A stretch of DNA of 64,000 nucleotides, taken from Atopsyche davidsoni (taxonomy: Eukaryota; Arthropoda; Insecta; Trichoptera; Hydrobiosidae). Shown here piece by piece: positions 27,501-41,265 of the stretch; the stretch's first letter is position 1; every line of letters starts with the position of its first letter. Below the pieces are notes generated by a model that did not search any database, was not told the DNA's origin, and was given only the letters and a program-made list of their open reading frames with translations. Both the position numbers and the translations under genes were made by a program. The stretch lies in the NCBI GenBank assembly GCA_022113835.1, contig JAILWY010000005.1, positions 8,574,501-8,638,500 on the forward strand, read 5' to 3'.

Positions 27501-30500
27501 GTAATTTATTTATCTGTTTTACTTTTTTTATGTTTTATATTTTATATTTGAACCGCTAGACATATTAGTTTTAATCGATTTGATAATTGGACTATTACAG
27601 CAATTAAATGCAAAAAGCAAGCGTTTTGCAATCGAGGCTATAATTATTTGATTGAGTGTGAAATAACAACAGTAGTTAGCAATCCTTTTAATTATTGATA
27701 TCTTCAATTAGACATGCAAATTTGCAATAAATATAAAACCATTTCGAATTTTTAAAAACCAATTTAATAATAAACAATTCCTCATGCATCTCTTATAACA
27801 GATTTATAATTACAAATATGTTATTAATCAACAAAAAAAAAACAACATGTAATACATTACATGTAGAAAAATATTTGACATATTTAAATTTTTTATTTTT
27901 TGTATTTATTTTAAATACATTATTTCGATTAATTTACACACGCGATAGATGTTACGAAGAAACCATATTAATATTGCTTTTAACACCGGATTGCGAGCAA
28001 GTGCGTTGCAGTCTGCACTTACAAATTCAGAAATAAAACCAACATCATATGTTAGTAGAATGAGTAATTCTTTCCGAGGACCGAACACGAGGAGAATAAT
28101 AAAAATTGAAGAAAACATCACAAGAAATTGTCGTCCGAGCTTCTTGTACGTAAATTCGTGTGGAATTTACGCTTGTTTAAGTTTCACTTTCGTTTTTACT
28201 GCTCTTAGCAGATATAAACCGTTTTAAAGCTTCCGTTCCATCAAGACATATCCTGCTTTAAATTCATACAAAACAGTCACCGAATACTTAAGTGTTCTTC
28301 TATATTGTATACATTAGCGTTTAACGTCTTTGAGCTAAAGTTATAAAATCGTAACTTACTGTTAAAACTGTGTCATTGAGATATTTTACCATTTAAAAAT
28401 GAAAGCAAGTCAAGTTTAAATATTCTTGAAAATCTTCTTTTACGATGCTTGTTAATAAAACTGTAAAACAAACTGTATATTAAATAGGGATATCCTGATC
28501 TCGTAAAATTCAAAGGTTTAAAAGTACATATATTTTATTAAATTGCTTCTACTTATTGATGACAGAAAGTTTCACGATACATAAACGCTATATTTAAATT
28601 TTTTCTACTGTATATATTATTCACAATAATAATACATACACTTTGAACAATAATGTCTACATATTCGTAAGAAGTATTTGTACATACTTGTAAAATATGT
28701 AATGTAAAAAGCAGTAACGTGTTATGGTATATGTTAAAAGCAAAAAATTATTCTCTCTCCAAAATATCTTTTCTATGGTTTTATGATACAATTTTTGTGT
28801 TTTTTTATGACTTTTTCATGACACTGTCCAAAACGTTCCATATAATCATCTGATAGTTTTTATTACTACATTTTTTGTATACGTTTAACTATGCCAAACT
28901 AATTATAACTATACGTTAAAATGCTTTTCGTTAAATTAATAAAGCGCTATGTATAATTTACTATTTATTATTTGTAAAATAAAAGTATAATACAAACGAG
29001 AGTCCAAAGTTTGCCGTTGTTAGGAAACTAAAAGTAAACACAAATAGTTAAATATACTAAATTTCGCTTAAAACATAGCTTATCCCGTTCTTACTTATAT
29101 CTTAAATGGTTGTATAAATACACTCTCTTATTTTTAAAAACGTATGTTCAAACTATTAATCCTCAACTAGTACAGACAGGAAAACATGAAATAACTTATT
29201 TTGTCACCTGGTCATAACTGCACGCCGATGACTCTTCACAAAGTCTTATCTGATTATATTTCATAATCCAGTTTAAAATATTTCTGTTTAACAAGAGGTC
29301 TATAATGGCAATGTATTTTTTTGACTGACTTGTGCTCCAGTGCTCACTAGTGTGTAATGTTTGATTATGTGTTGAATCTTTGAATGAAACCCTTTTTAAA
29401 TTAAATAAACTTGACTATTACTTTTACAGCGACAGAAAGTTTTCTTGTTGTATTATATGTAAGACCATTACATGAAAGCAATTTGAGAAGTAAATTTAAT
29501 AAAATAAAAACTATTTTTTTTCATGTTAGTAAATAATGTATGTTTAATTAATACAGCGGTCATTTAAAATTCAATTATTTAAAGAATACTGCTCGTTTTA
29601 TTTTTTATAATTTTATTAGGTTAAAAATTCTTTGGACCATAAGAATTATCTCTGGAATCTTTGTATGTTGGTTGACTTCTCTCTATACACGAAATGGAAC
29701 TCCTTAAGTTTCATTTCCGAAGTCTCGGCCGTACGATTTATGAACAGTCACGCCTATTCAATCGCAGACTCATTGCTAATCCATTAAGATTTATCTCGAT
29801 TTATATCCAGTTACTTAGAAATCTATTTGAGGGTCATCAGATAATTGTTGTATGACCAGAGTATCATCCGTGAAACGGACACCTCTTAGGAGATAATGTA
29901 TTGCGTTAGCCACTTTCGGTGCAACGTGTTTGCGGTGTCATACTATATGAAGACATGTAAGTGGTCAATGCGTTCCTAATACCTTAATTTATTCTTTTTA
30001 ACCGGCTATTATGTTTTTTTTTTTTTGTCAACGTATCGATAATCAATAGTAACATGAAAAACTTAATTTAAAAATAACATGCTTGTTACATAAATATTCT
30101 TCTAGAAGAACATTTGACGTTTTTCTCTGACAAAATATATTTATTTTACTATTTAGACCATTTGTATTCAATAATTTTTTGACCGAGTGTACTTGGTGGA
30201 ATGCCATTTTAATATTTTAAATAAAATACTTGAGTGATTTTATTTAACATATTTAGATCATTCTGGAAAGTTATGAACTCAAAGTTTGTTTCTCAAACAT
30301 TCCCTTATACTTCATAAATATTACACATATTCGGTTAAATAATGATCTGTTTATACTCGTCTTTATATTTCACAAAATATGAAAGTCTCTTCAAGACTAC
30401 AAAAAAATAAGGCAATATTGGGCACTGAGTCACATAGCTTTATAAATACTTTTTATTTGATTTAAACAAAAGTTATACACAAACAACTTATAAACTGTAT

Positions 30501-30699
30501 ATATTATTAAAAATGATTTCAACACGTCGAGCAATATGAAAATATATATTTTGATAGCAATTCCTAAAAATGAATTTCCCGATCCAGATCAGGTATTTTT
30601 TAACTACTCGGGCGGTCGTACCCGAACAGCTATCACAGTGAAAAATCGGAAAATCCATTTAAAATTCACAATTTTAACGCTGAAAAGAAAACCACGAAA
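18591..30699. other. AT-rich noncoding stretch
   Basis: No supported gene. A minus-strand stretch at 21200-21410 reads about 40 codons on each side of one stop and could be a decayed exon. 26040-26380 is less AT-rich, with a short inverted motif (cttatcaaa / tttgataag) near its edges. Overlapping frames on both strands at 27906-28227 match nothing known. Confidence 0.5.
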
Positions 30700-30890
30700 A
30701 CCTTTCGGAAACAGAGCCTCCGAACACCTGTCGACGTAGAGCCTCCCGAGCCCCGCCAGTCTCCACTCAGACGCGGGGCCGAGCGCTCGTGCTTCCGCCC
30801 GGTACAGTATTGTCAAAAGAATCTCGCGGGACACGCGCAGTTTTGTGATTTGTGACAAGTGACATCGTGTCCCAAAAGCATTGTGAATAC
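30700..30890. promoter_or_regulatory. GC-elevated promoter-like island
   Basis: A sharp rise in GC (cctcccgagccccgcc, gacgcggggccgagcg) is followed by gcgcagttttgtgatttgtg, which resembles an initiator region. No TATA box, donor site or convincing ORF follows. The direction is unclear. Confidence 0.25.
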
Positions 30891-33800
30891 AGTTTATACA
30901 TTCAATGTGCTCTAACTACCTTAGATTGATTCAATAGGTTTTCAGCATATTTTGTAAGCGTTCAATAGATCTACCGTTAGTTAGTTAATATATTAGAATT
31001 CGACCTGATTTGATTTGTTATCGACAATAAAAGGACTCCTACTCTAAACGCGGAGTCGTATTCTATAATGCATGCGTTCAGAGTTTTTATGTATTAATCA
31101 AAAAGTCAAATTAAATCTCCACAAATCTCTGGTGTTAGTAACGGACAGCCGGAAACGACAAAAAATGGCGAATCTTTCGTGTTTATATTCGGAATCGCTT
31201 TACAAACGGCATGTTTTTCTGCCTTGATTATGTCTATCACGCTCTCATTAAAGCGACTTCCTCCTCTCATAGCGGTGTGACGTTTGGAATGTGACTTATT
31301 TGACAGTAATATTAGTCAAACGTTACACTGGCTAGGATATATGGCTCGCTGACCGCGGTAGTATTACCTTTGATCCAGATTAAAAACACCACACTGTATA
31401 AACGCTGCCTCGAGTTACACACACGGTATACATCAGTATTTAGCTTTGGTGAATGTCAAAAATCATTCTTATTTAACTAGAAAAACGTGCTCTACTGTCA
31501 AGCAATAAAGCTAATTATTGCATATCTAATAAAATACTCATAGTTTTTTCATACGGCACAAAAATATAAAGTTGACTAAGTATATACAATAAAATAGCTT
31601 TCTGAGAGCATAGTTTTTTTTTATTGGCAAACAATTCAAAGGAATATTTATTTTGAATTGAGCCAAACAGGACACTAAGATTTATTAAAATCACGCCATA
31701 CCAAAGAGCGCATCATTTTAAGTGATGTCTTGAATACGAAGAAAAGTTATCTTAAATGTCGAAAATATAAATTTCTTGCAGCTTGGATAATTTCTTTGGC
31801 GCCATTTTCATAGTGTGATGACATGTTGAAAAAATAAAATATATTCATCCTGATGTTTCTTGTATGCCTCGTAATATTAGCACAAAATTTATTCGGTATT
31901 CTACATCACCGATGTATATTATTTTTCAAACAAAAATTGCTTTTAATAATATTAAACTTTATTAGACTAGACTATTAAAATATAATGTTAATATTAATCT
32001 GTGTTCAGTAGTGCAACTGCATCAAAAATGTTACTCTTATTCAATTATTATACTTTAATCAACATGCATCGCAATATAATTATAGAATATACAACATAAA
32101 AAGTTATACCGTTTATATAATAAGTGCTGGATAAAAGCTCTCTTAGTATTTTATTTTTGACGGTAATAAATATTACAGGTTGTACATGCACGTGTCATTA
32201 TATTGACACGGTGCCTATTTTGACAGGTTAAAATATGATTGCAAATGTATTTGGTACACTCTATCACGGGCGATAATCGTTGACATTTTATCATGATAAC
32301 AGCTGTTTAATCTATATTAGGACAGACCATTTGCACGGTTTTTTTTATTTCGGTGTTTAGTCTAACATACTTTTTTTTATTTCCTGCTCAAAATTTAAGT
32401 TAGGTATGCAAACCAAAGTAGATTTTTTAAAATGTATGTACTCAAATTTCTCTATAAATATTCCTTAAGTATGACTTTAAAAACTGACTGTAGCCATTCT
32501 AATACTTTTCCATTCCAACAAATTATTGAAATCAGAATTAAACGCACGATAAAGCTGGAAAATAATTTTGCTTCAGAGGATTAAATATCAAATATTGTAA
32601 TAACTTTAGTTAAACAGAATGTTTCTATGGAAAGATCAGTTGTGGCTGTTCAATAATTGCAGAATATCTATATTTTTATATTTGGTCCATAGAAGTAGAA
32701 AATCAATGCCTTAAATAATTAGTAAATATATTTTTTTATTCGTTTGTTTTTTTTTCATACCCTGAAACGATGTAAATCGTCTCTGGAAATAAAATTCAAC
32801 ATAATTGACTTTTTTGATTAAATGTGTTTGATATTTTAATAGTTAATGATAAAATTACATCACTTTACGTTGAATTCTTCTTAATAAGTTATACCACTAG
32901 TTATACTAGAGGTAAAATTTTGAAAGAAGTAGAGCATTGCAGTCCTTATAAATTCTTTAAGCACACCCTGAGGATTGCAATCCTTTGAAGACCACTATTT
33001 TTAAAGCATTGCTTAATACATTTTACAGTAAACCTAAATTTTATTTTTGATTTCCGTGACAGCTAAGTTCTTTATCTCTCTAGAAACTTAATAATATTAA
33101 TAATATATTTCAATAATTCAAATTCAAGTTTTTGTCTTACATTAAACAAGACCATCCCTGTGTTTTAAATTATCATTATTTTATTTACATTGTTTACTTT
33201 ACTCAGCTAAAAAAGCATTTTAGCAGCCTGATAATCTCTCTGTTGCTTTGTGGTCGATATTTATCAACTTATTATACAATGGACTTTTTTTTGAATTCCG
33301 GTGCCCACAATATGCCCGCAGGGATAAATCGGTTAACAATACCAACCGTTCGACTGCAAGAAGGCGGCAAGTAAAAAAAAAACCACATGTGTAGGTAGAC
33401 AAATGCGAATTATTTTTATTGTGTAACATGTGCTCGTCATACAAAGTATAACTTGAGTTATCGGTGAACCAAATGCTGGTTTATTTTTTCAACTAGCATA
33501 ATTATTTTATTACTCCTCGATTTTTATGCTACACTATCGTAAAGACATATAAATCGATTAGACAAAAAATGTAGTAAATGATAGTTGCTGTTATCTAATT
33601 TGATTGAATGTATTATTTTTTAAATAGGCTTCATAATATTTGTTTGCCAAACTAAGTACATTTTCACTTTTGAATAAAATGACTTAAATTCTTGCTAAAT
33701 AACGTTTAATTGGATAGAACATTAAATCAACCGATGCCTCAAATATAATTTTAGAGGTTTTTTCGTCGTTAGTGGGCAACAAACAACTCTATGTTAAACC

Positions 33801-36800
33801 ATCGCATTAACCACGGGAGATCTTCTATTCTTATTTTTTGCCCCGACGCAACTCTCTGTGCATTATCAGAACTTTTGATAAATCAATTTTAATATAAAGA
33901 TTTTAAGTCGATTAGAATGCTGAAATATAACGAAGCCTATATTTGATCGTTGTCATATTCTGTTACATCTAAAATAATGAGTTTAATGAGTAAGAACTTA
34001 TCTCATGGCAAGTGTGCATCATTTTTATAAACTTATAAGATTATTATTGCAGGTTTTACATTCGACGGGTTTAGTAACTTTAACTATCCTATAATCAATA
34101 TTTATTTTCAATGTCTCTACGATAGAACGCCATTTTTTATTATTAATTTTTAGCATTTTTAGTACCAACAATAAAACCAAAACACCGAAATCAAGACGTT
34201 ATGTGATTCCCGAGAAACATATTTTAGTAATGATGACCACTTACGGCTTTCAATATAATAGTTGATTAGAAATATACTGACAATTTATTTTATAGCATGA
34301 AACTTGTAAAACTTATATTCTCTAAATAAAAGTATATTCTTGTAAAGAAATGTACATAATTAATAATTTATACAATTACTTTGTTTTTGTTGTCTCTAAA
34401 CGATAATTTTTCATAATAATCAAAATTAATATATATTTTATTTTATTTTAATTATTGCCATTTGATAATTTGTTTTATGTTTTGTATTTTCCTGTGTACA
34501 TGGAAATCCTTCTGTGTGTAAATAAAAAAAAATAAAGCCCAAGTATTTCCGCATCCGGGACGCCGTGCGCTGTGCTCTCAGTTCTCATATCTCACGATTT
34601 TAATCTCGCGTAGGAAAACGTTCAGATAATAAGAAACCTAAAAACAAAAAGTGCGAGTCCACAAAAACAAAATAATATGGCGCCGTGCAATTCATCAAAT
34701 GTTATGAAATTAAAGCCGAAAAAACATTTTCTCTTCGTTAAAAATATATAAATGTTTGTGCCACCGTACGCGCTGATGGAAAAACATCTGCTTCTGGACT
34801 TATAACGATTCCTTTTGTAACTTATGTTTATAGTTATACTATTAATAAATGAAAAAATAGCTTCATATTATGTACATATTTAATACTTTTTCCCTTTGTT
34901 GCTCGAAATAAAAAGAGCCAAATAAAATACCACCGTGAAGGCATTTTTCTTAGAAGTACTTACTTTCAATAAAATTGGTAATTATTTGTTAGATTCAATC
35001 TTAATTTGAAATAAATAAAAATTATATAACAGATAGCATTAAAATCTTGTAAAATACTTTTAATAATATTATAATTCAAATGTTTTAAGACCACTTCTTC
35101 GGTATTAAAATGCACTGCAAGGGAAAAGTAGTATATTGCAAATTTATCTAGTTATATTAAAGAATAAAAAAAATAATTTAACAGTGAAAAGATGCATAAA
35201 TTGATTATTTAGTTTGGGTACAAGTCCTACCTGTGTCTCTAAAAAAAGTGTTTTCATAATTTAACTTTAAAATTTATTACCTAAATAATTGTCACTTTCT
35301 TGACCAAATCTGGTATTATTAAACCCTTGTTTATTAAAAGACAAATAAATGTGTTGAGCTCTTTTGGATTAGACTTATCCTACGAGTATATTGATTTATT
35401 TTGTATTTTTTTCATAGTTGTACATAAAATTTATTTTGATCTAATCACTAGTATTGATGATATGTATTATAGTCATGATTACTGTATTAAATTTCAAAGG
35501 TAATAAAACGCACACGTCTCCGACACTAGAATCGTTTTGGAAATCGGGTGATATTATTAGCTATTAATCAGAAGTCTCGGCGCGTACGTATTGATCCTGA
35601 TTTCATAGGAATGTAACCTCAATACAAAATTAAGTCATAAAAGATTCATACTCGCTGCGCTTGCTGGGCATTCATAAATTCCTAGACAAAACTAAACCAT
35701 TGAATTTATGCAAGTTTAATGAATTGTAAATTATGATTTAACGTCAACAGAGGCACACACACAAGTCAAATTCTCTTAAGGCTGGATATTTGTATTCAAA
35801 TATAAGTGTGAACCCATTGGAACCCAATTGATTCGTCGGCTTAGAGCTTAGAGAATCTATTAAGGCCTGATTCACATCTTGGTGTCCTCAATTGGTCAGG
35901 CTAGCTTGGTTAGGCGAATAGTTGTCAATTTCCCGCTCCGCTAACTGTCGTCATTCACTTTTGTCCGGATTCGGCGAAATCGTGGCGTCGACTAATTAGC
36001 AGAGTGTTTATGATTGAATGTGACGATATTGGACAATGTATATATAAAATAGCTCGACCTTTCATAAAAAAATATTTGATAAAAAAAATAAATTATATGG
36101 ATATTGTTTAAAAACTCATAAACTAGTTAAGCGCAAAAATACTTTTTTTTTGTCAAAACCCATGGCCGACATGTCTAAAATAAGGGACTATAAATAGTAT
36201 TTCAATTGTGTAAAGCAATATTTGTCAACTCATCATACAAATCAATCATTAAACAAAATAAGAGTAAAACCTTTTTATTAATCAAAACTATCATTTGAAC
36301 ATTTATGAAATTTCAATGTCAGATTTATATGTATATATTTTTTCAATATTTTATTTCACGAGTGAATTTAAGGGAATTTTTTTAATATGAAACTTTTTTT
36401 TTTATAAAACCTGACCTTTTTAAAGTCTTATTTATTATCTACTTACACAGATTTACAAGCGGTCCAGTTGACGTTTCCTTGCCCTTCTGGTATACAACGA
36501 TATCTTTTTCTCGCAACAGTTTTACTTAGCCATGCTCTCGGGCAATAAAGCCTCAGGACGGAGACCCTCCCCTTCGCTGTTCCGGCAACCCTTTTTATTT
36601 GATAGATCGCTGGAGAATCGTAAAACAATCGATTTGAGGTCATTGTCTATCCTTGTCCATAAATTTCACTTAACCCCGAGTACTATAGCTATATTCCAAC
36701 ACGCGCTGATTAAATAATACAGATTATTTATATCAGATCTGGGCAAACAATAGACCGCAGATACATTGTGCTTATATTAGACTGCTGCGGTTGATCGATG

Positions 36801-39054
36801 TAATATATTTGTTTTATTTATTTACGAATGAATACAATAATTTTATACACGCTGGGAGAAATACGGTTTTGTCAAATCATCGATATAAATAATTTAAATT
36901 TAAATTCATGCGATTTATGCTTAAAATAAACACGGTGTATATCGTTCATTAAAAACTCTCTCCCATAAAGATTATATATATAGAAATAATTTTTGAGACA
37001 AGAGATAAGCATTATTTATTTTTTGTAGTTTTCATAATTGTATCAGTATGTTTTAAATATATGTAACATACATTATAATTATCGTTAGATATTACAAACC
37101 TAAAATATGTGCTGCTTAACAAACATTTTTATTTTTCACATCAGTCCAAATAGGTTTGTCTTATCTGTGTGCAATTCGTTTACTCAAACCCTTTGTTAGT
37201 TTTTCATTTGACACATCACTCATTGTTTGAGTTCACGGTATATTATAATACACTGATCATTTGTCTTGGCAAATCCAGGCGCCGCTCTGTGCTGAATCCA
37301 GAGTGCGAATGGCAGGTGAAAAATGGATTCACAATCAACCACTCAAAAGCAAAGTGGAGAAGGTAGAATCTGATGACTCGCATTGTTCCAAACAATGATC
37401 GCAGAAACATAATCAATGTCGTTCTTGTATTGATTCAGAAATGTTGCTCCGGCCAAAGTGTTGATAAAATAAAAAAATTCTCTCTTAATTAAATAACATA
37501 ATTTTTCTCAATCGTTTAGGTGTATTTTAATCAAAATCTAAATAAGATAAAAGCAATATAAAATAATTTATTACGAAAATATAAAAAATATTGTGATGTT
37601 AATTCTCGTTTTGAGAAAAAAAATATTTTTCACGTTGTATATTTTAGAAACATAAAAATGAAATCTGGGAGTAAACACTGAGAGTACAAAACATAAAAAT
37701 TACCATAAATGTTATTTATTCACTAAATATTTTAATATAATAGAAAAGACGCTGCAACTTTAAAGTCAAAATGTTGGAAAACCATTAAATACTAAATATA
37801 GCAGCTATTCAATCAACTTTAAAAAAAATGTTGATTAATATGTTTATTAGTATAAATAAACTAGTAAATTCTCAATCCTTAGCTTTGCTTCAACACACCA
37901 TTAAAATCAGGTGCGAATGTTCTACTTATCCAATGGCACCTATCTTTAATTCAATGATACACTTCATTGGATCTTCAACTAGCTTTATAATAATTCTAGT
38001 ATTAAAAATATTCTCACAACAACTTTATTTAAAATATCAACATTAACTTTTATATCAATATTTCATTATGGCACAAATATATTTATTTAGAATATTTTAT
38101 TAAAACGTAAAACAATTTAAAAATTGCTTAAGTAACATTATTTACATTTATTTTCATAGTCTGTGTTTCTTTACTTGTAACTAACTTTAGTGTAACAAGA
38201 ATAGTAGTTTTTTTAGTATAAGAAACGATTTCTTTTTCTATGTTGTTTTTTCAGTGATAAGAATCGAAGTGTTTGTAGAATAACACAGATACAGCAGTAT
38301 CCTTCCAGACAGTTGAATCTTAGATCTTTTAAATTACTTAACAAAGTAGAGTGGACGCAGTGCTTTGTCTAGAGGCTCGGTCTGCTCGATGAAAATCTTC
38401 AGTCATGAAATTCACTCGTTATAATCAGCTTTTACAAACGAATCACTTACAAGGGCTTTGTCGGCAAAATAATGCAATATGTGCACGCTTAAATCAAAAT
38501 GTTTTTTTTAAGTATATTATTTTATACAATACGCAAACAAAATTGACACATTTCGCCTAACCATTCATGTAACAATAAACAAATCACTAGATTAACTAAT
38601 GCTGTATATAATAATTTAGTTTAAACTAATGCGACTACTTTTACGAGAAAACAAATATACAAAATCAACTTAGATAAATTCAAAAATATATAAACTGAAC
38701 GTTTGTAACTAAAATTGATGATGCTTTGTACGTCATAAACTTGAAACGTAAAAAAATATGTGTACATAATAAAATTAGCTTGAGACTAAAAAGTATAGAA
38801 TAAAAATTAGTTGTGAATATTCCAGGAAAGGCTATATTCTAGGTCTTTACATTCGAGCGGACATTCCGTCGCCAATCTTTCAATTAATAACTGAACTCTT
38901 TAATATCACCTCCGCGGCCATGCGAGACGTCTTTCCTCGTCTGACCTGATTTAACTCAATTTTTAAGTGTATAATTAAGAAGATGTGTCCACTGATGCAG
39001 AGACAGAACTTGAAACTTGTGATGTCCGACCGTTTGTTTTGATACTAATTAAAA
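30891..39054. other. AT-rich noncoding stretch with small GC-richer spots
   Basis: No supported gene. 34540-34620 (ccgggacgccgtgcgctgtg then ctctcagttctc) looks initiator-like. 35860-36000 and 36440-36720 are GC-richer and unassigned. A short hairpin with gtgacgtttg/caaacgttac arms lies near 31275-31330. Confidence 0.5.
37249..37398 (+). other. Short open frame with exon-like composition
   Basis: There are 49 open codons ending at TGA 37396-37398, including RVRMAGEKWIHNQPLKSKVE and a charged C-terminus. A weak 3' splice site candidate (ggcaaatccag) lies inside the frame. No family is recognised. It may be chance, since an alternative + frame overlapping it is also open. Confidence 0.15.
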
Positions 39055-39580
39055 CAATAACAGCAATTAAAACTTCATTGAACGGTGACATCTCCCGTTT
39101 CGTTACATGAAAACATGATCTTAATAACGCCTCGGAGCTTAATGTTTATATATATTTTATACCATATGAAATATTGAAATTATTAAAAATAATTAATTTA
39201 ATATTCATTATTAAATTGAAACTCAATAACAGCAATCAAAACACGATTGAACGGTGACATCCAGTTTTTCATAACTAGATCCTAATTGGGCGTTGAGGCG
39301 TACTTTGAAAATAATTAGTATTTAATTAAAATATTTGATTTTAATATAAAATTATGTTCATGTTTTTGATACATAATTTATTGCTGTATTCATGATTAAA
39401 TTAAAATAATAAGAGCAATTTAAACACCGTTCAATAGTGACATCTCACATTTCGTCATTAAAAATCTTGATCTAAATTAAACATTGAAGCGTACAATTTT
39501 AAAAAAAAATTATTTATGTATATATTATACATCAATTAAAATGTTCAGTTTTATCATGACACTTGGGTATTAATCTCTGA
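39055..39580. repeat. Three-copy tandem repeat, ~170-180 bp unit
   Basis: The block 'aataacagcaat..aaaac..tgaacggtgacatc' begins near 39055, 39224 and 39405. It is followed in each copy by a ttcgttac or ttcataac or ttcgtcat variant, 'atcttaat/atcctaat/atctaaat', and 'gcgtac' in the last two. The rest of each unit is AT-rich and diverged. Similarity is roughly 65-75% by eye, so the array is old. Confidence 0.7.
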
Positions 39581-40262
39581 TATATAAAATAAATCCAATA
39601 GTAAAGATAATTTATTTGTTAATTAAAAATCTTACTCTTGCTACACATATTTATGAATTCAATTTTTTATATAAATATGTAGACTAATGGTTTTTTTAAA
39701 TAAAAATCGTTTACAAATATGAGTTGTTTGGCAAATTTTTCTAAAGTCAAAATGTATCTAAGAATATTTTAAAGTAATTTTTACAATTTCTTTTGATACG
39801 AAATTTAACTATTGAATTCAAACAAATTGCACATAAAATTTAAAAAGTCACAATTAATTTGGCATCAAAATATCCATACTAACCTATACCTTTCATCTGA
39901 TTTTATATTTACTTATATTATTATCGAGCAGTTATATTTTAATCACATTTTAAATCATACATACTTGTTATGATAAGAGTAAAAATTTTATAAAAATTAA
40001 AGGACTAGAATATTTTACGAAGTGCACTTTGATTTGCTGTACATATTGAACGTAATAAAACGTTTTAAGCACATATTTTTTTTAAATATTGAATAAACAC
40101 CAATTCATTAATTAAAAACAAAATTGTATAGTAAACAACCCATGTCAGACACGAAACCTCTTTTACGGGTGAATCAAACGAGTTCTACCTGTACAACACG
40201 TACGGGTATAATCAAACTATGTTTTATCGATTTTCTCATGAATCGTGTGCATCGGTACGTGT

Positions 40263-40427
40263 GAATTTATTGCCGGGCCACATGGCGCTTGTCTCTCTGA
40301 GACGCGGTCGCCCTGCTCGGACAGCTGAGACTCACAAAAACTAGTTTGGGGCAAACGGACCGACGGCTCCGGTCGCCGGTGACAGGTCGCTCTCGATTGA
40401 GACAGCCCGCATTAGACCATTAACCAG
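40263..40427 (+). promoter_or_regulatory. GC-rich island ending in a splice donor; possible noncoding first exon
   Basis: This stretch is markedly GC-rich for the window and lies about 3.7 kb upstream of the transporter exon on the same strand. It contains ctgagactcac and ggtcgccggtgacagg and ends with a consensus donor CAG|GTATGA at 40427/40428. A distal alternative promoter with an untranslated exon is one reading; a conserved enhancer is another. Confidence 0.28.
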
Positions 40428-40557
40428 GTATGACACCTAAAGACGCGATACGCATCGAGGTTTTTTCGTGTGCTTACAGCCATACTTCTAAATTATAAAA
40501 TTTCAGCCAATAAAGTATATGCAGTTGCAAACTGACGCTCTCCGCTTTACCCATTTT

Positions 40558-41265
40558 GTTGCTTGTGCATAGCTGCCATTCTGTACCCTGAGTTGGTGTA
40601 AAGGATCGTTAATGGAGTAGTGGGCAAAGAATGACTTAGAGCAGGGGTCCCCAATCTTTTTGCACATTCTAGAATGCCGGTCGGGCGGTGGGCGCTATTT
40701 ATTTTTTCATGGCTTATTTATAGTATTATATAGTCAATGACACATATAATGCACAAAAAATATTAAATTCCATAAATATAAAATTTTTATGTAAAATAAA
40801 TGATAAGTTCTAGTAAGAATTAATATTTTGAAAATTATTTTCGCTTTTATTTCTCTGTTAAGGACTAAATATAGATTTTTACATAATACTTTATTGGAAA
40901 CTTAAATAACGTCTTCATCGTGATCGCACAGCGGCGGGCACACGCAAAATGGTCGGCGGGCGCCATGGTGCCCGCTGAGGAACCACTGACTTGATGTGCT
41001 CTGGAAGTATTGTAGTATACTTTGTCGAGGTTAGCGGGCTCCTGCTATTGTTTATGTGCATATCTAAACTCCAGAGCTTTGTAAGGTAATGATTATAAAA
41101 TAATGCTATTGGGCTGCAACAATACGCAGACTTTTCCTTCCAATATAAACCTGGGGACCCACTACACTATTCCCCTATCAAAAACATGAAAACTGGCTCA
41201 GCATGAGTATTTGCTCAGTAAAATAGTCACCAACCTTCTATGAGGAGAGGCACTTGATGAAGAAG
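40558..41265 (+). repeat. Interspersed repeat, copy 2, carrying two insertions
   Basis: Same family as 10706-10962, in the opposite orientation. The alignment is broken by a 347-bp hAT-like element at 40642-40988 and by about 100 bp of unmatched sequence around 41085-41190. The 3' end at gatgaagaag is shared by both copies. Confidence 0.75.
40642..40988. mobile_element. Non-autonomous hAT-like element nested in an older repeat
   Basis: It starts CAGGGGTCCCCAAT and ends, inverted, CAGTGGTTCCTCA. The subterminal region is rich in ggcgggcgcc/ggtgcccgc. Flanks acttagag (left) and acttgatg (right) could be a decayed 8-bp target duplication (5 of 8 match). The empty-site arrangement is seen in the related repeat at 10706-10962. 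No ORF. Confidence 0.7.

Noticed and set aside
27906..28227. Three overlapping frames on both strands (71-92 codons)
   Set aside because: No recognisable domain, no splice context, and both strands are open in the same place, which points to chance or a repeat remnant.
30604..30858. 84-codon minus-strand frame over the GC island
   Set aside because: Open because of local GC content; no start context, splice sites or family.
35870..35990. TTAAGGCCTGATTCACA-like sequence as the end of a piggyBac-type element
   Set aside because: No matching inverted end or second TTAA-flanked terminus found downstream.
36443..36717. Overlapping frames on both strands with a good minus-strand donor (GT|GTAAGT)
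   Set aside because: The donor is attractive, but candidate exons are short (about 26 codons in the best frame) with no clear acceptor or homology.
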